Origin: Spirochaetota bacterium
GTDB lineage: Bacteria; Spirochaetota; JAGLSM01; JAKPMW01
Direction of reading: 5' to 3'
Length of the DNA: 13,015 bases
Assembly (NCBI GenBank): GCA_029548715.1
Contig: JAKPMW010000112.1
Coordinates: forward strand, 1 to 13,015
The notes beneath the pieces are model-generated. The model did not search any database. It saw only the letters and a program-made list of their open reading frames with translations, and was not told the DNA's origin. The position numbers and the translations under genes were made by a program. Positions 12,430-13,015 of the stretch are shown here, one piece after another. Numbering within the stretch: position 1 is the first letter of the stretch; the number at the start of each line of letters is the position of its first letter.

Positions 12430-13015
12430 TTAGTTCTTGTTCTTTTTGACAAGGAGAGAGCCAGAGTCCTGTACCGGACCACGTTCGAAAATATCACCCT
12501 TGTACACCCAGACCTTGATTCCGATGACTCCATAGGTTGTCACGATATCCTCGTGGGCATAATCGATATCGGCACGAAGCGTGTGCAGAGGAACCCGACC
12601 GTCCTTGTACAACTCGGTACGCTTCATCTCGGCACCACCAAGCCTGCCGGAGCACATGATCTTGATCCCCTGTGCGCCGCTTCCGCTCTCCATCGCACGC
12701 TGGATCGCGCGCTTCATGGCGTTTTTGTATGACCGTCTTCCAACGATCTGCCGCCCGATATTGAGTGCAATCACGCGAGCGTTGATGTCCGGATTGGCGA
12801 TCTCCTTGATACTGATATGCACGGTCTTGTCCGAAAACTGCTTGATCTGGTTTTCGATGAGTTCGATGTTTGAACCCTTCGAGCCAATCAGGACACCAGG
12901 CCGGGCCGTATAGATGTTGACAGACACCTTGCCGGGGTAACGGATGATCTCAACACGGGAGATGTCAGCATCACTGATCGACTTCCCATCCTTGTCCTTG
13001 AGTCCCTTGAAGATG
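12430..13015 (-). CDS. rpsC: 30S ribosomal protein S3, N-terminus cut by window edge
   Basis: S3 lies at the 30S mRNA entrance and shares helicase activity with S4 and S5. The visible 194 residues begin IFKGLKDKDGKSISDADISR and end with LLVKKNKN and a TAA stop. The KH domain includes the nucleic-acid loop in GVLIGSKGSNIELIE. The C-terminal domain contains GRQIVGRRSYKNAMKRAIQR and GAQGIKIMCSGRLGGAEMKR. Compared with other S3 proteins about 35-40 N-terminal residues lie beyond the window. An internal GTG at 12927 is not the start, because the homologous sequence continues upstream to the edge. Confidence 0.97.
   Translation of the reverse strand, partial: IFKGLKDKDGKSISDADISRVEIIRYPGKVSVNIYTARPGVLIGSKGSNIELIENQIKQFSDKTVHISIKEIANPDINARVIALNIGRQIVGRRSYKNAMKRAIQRAMESGSGAQGIKIMCSGRLGGAEMKRTELYKDGRVPLHTLRADIDYAHEDIVTTYGVIGIKVWVYKGDIFERGPVQDSGSLLVKKNKN

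Noticed and set aside
12430..12927. S3 starting at the GTG at 12927
   Set aside because: The frame continues upstream with S3-like sequence to the window edge. The gene is simply cut off.
1..13015. tRNA, rRNA, CRISPR, transposon, prophage or defence-system signatures
   Set aside because: No cloverleaf, direct-repeat array, transposase, integrase or toxin-antitoxin feature was seen on either strand. The window is dominated by core translation genes.

Overview
The window is almost entirely one long ribosomal-protein and housekeeping operon on the minus strand. It is the 3' part of the S10 block, the complete spc block and the complete alpha block. In transcription order (right to left) the genes are rpsC (5' end cut by the window edge), rplP, rpmC, rpsQ, rplN, rplX, rplE, rpsN (type Z), rpsH, rplF, rplR, rpsE, rpmD, rplO, secY, adk, infA, rpmJ, rpsM, rpsK, rpsD, rpoA and rplQ. 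The r-proteins build both ribosomal subunits. SecY forms the membrane translocation channel, IF-1 acts in initiation, adenylate kinase balances adenylate pools, and RpoA supplies the RNA polymerase alpha subunit. Most gaps are 3-40 nt. secY/adk (4 nt) and adk/infA (14 nt) overlap.

The organism is a bacterium with mid-range GC and clear Shine-Dalgarno sites. The RpoA N-terminus (LLKGFKKPKG) and an extra segment of about 9 residues in its N-terminal domain resemble spirochaete RpoA as I remember it. The order secY-adk-infA-rpmJ-rpsM-rpsK-rpsD-rpoA-rplQ also fits Leptospira-like spirochaetes. I therefore lean to Spirochaetota, at roughly 50-60% confidence. S4, S14 and L36 are all of the cysteine-bearing (zinc) type, and adenylate kinase has the four-cysteine LID.

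The only sizeable gap inside the operon is the 121 nt between rplO and secY. It holds a long hairpin followed by U5 that looks like an internal terminator or attenuator, then a second GC-rich hairpin just before the secY ribosome-binding site. The operon ends in an 11-bp hairpin after rplQ.

Downstream of rplQ (left end) are two less conserved genes on the same strand. One is a 209-residue polytopic membrane protein with some resemblance to the ECF-transporter T component. The other is an unrecognised protein, cut by the window start, preceded by a perfect extended -10 promoter only 8 nt before its ATG, which suggests a leaderless mRNA. I found no tRNA, rRNA, CRISPR array, mobile element or evident novel multi-gene system. 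The points of interest are regulatory details and the two downstream genes.
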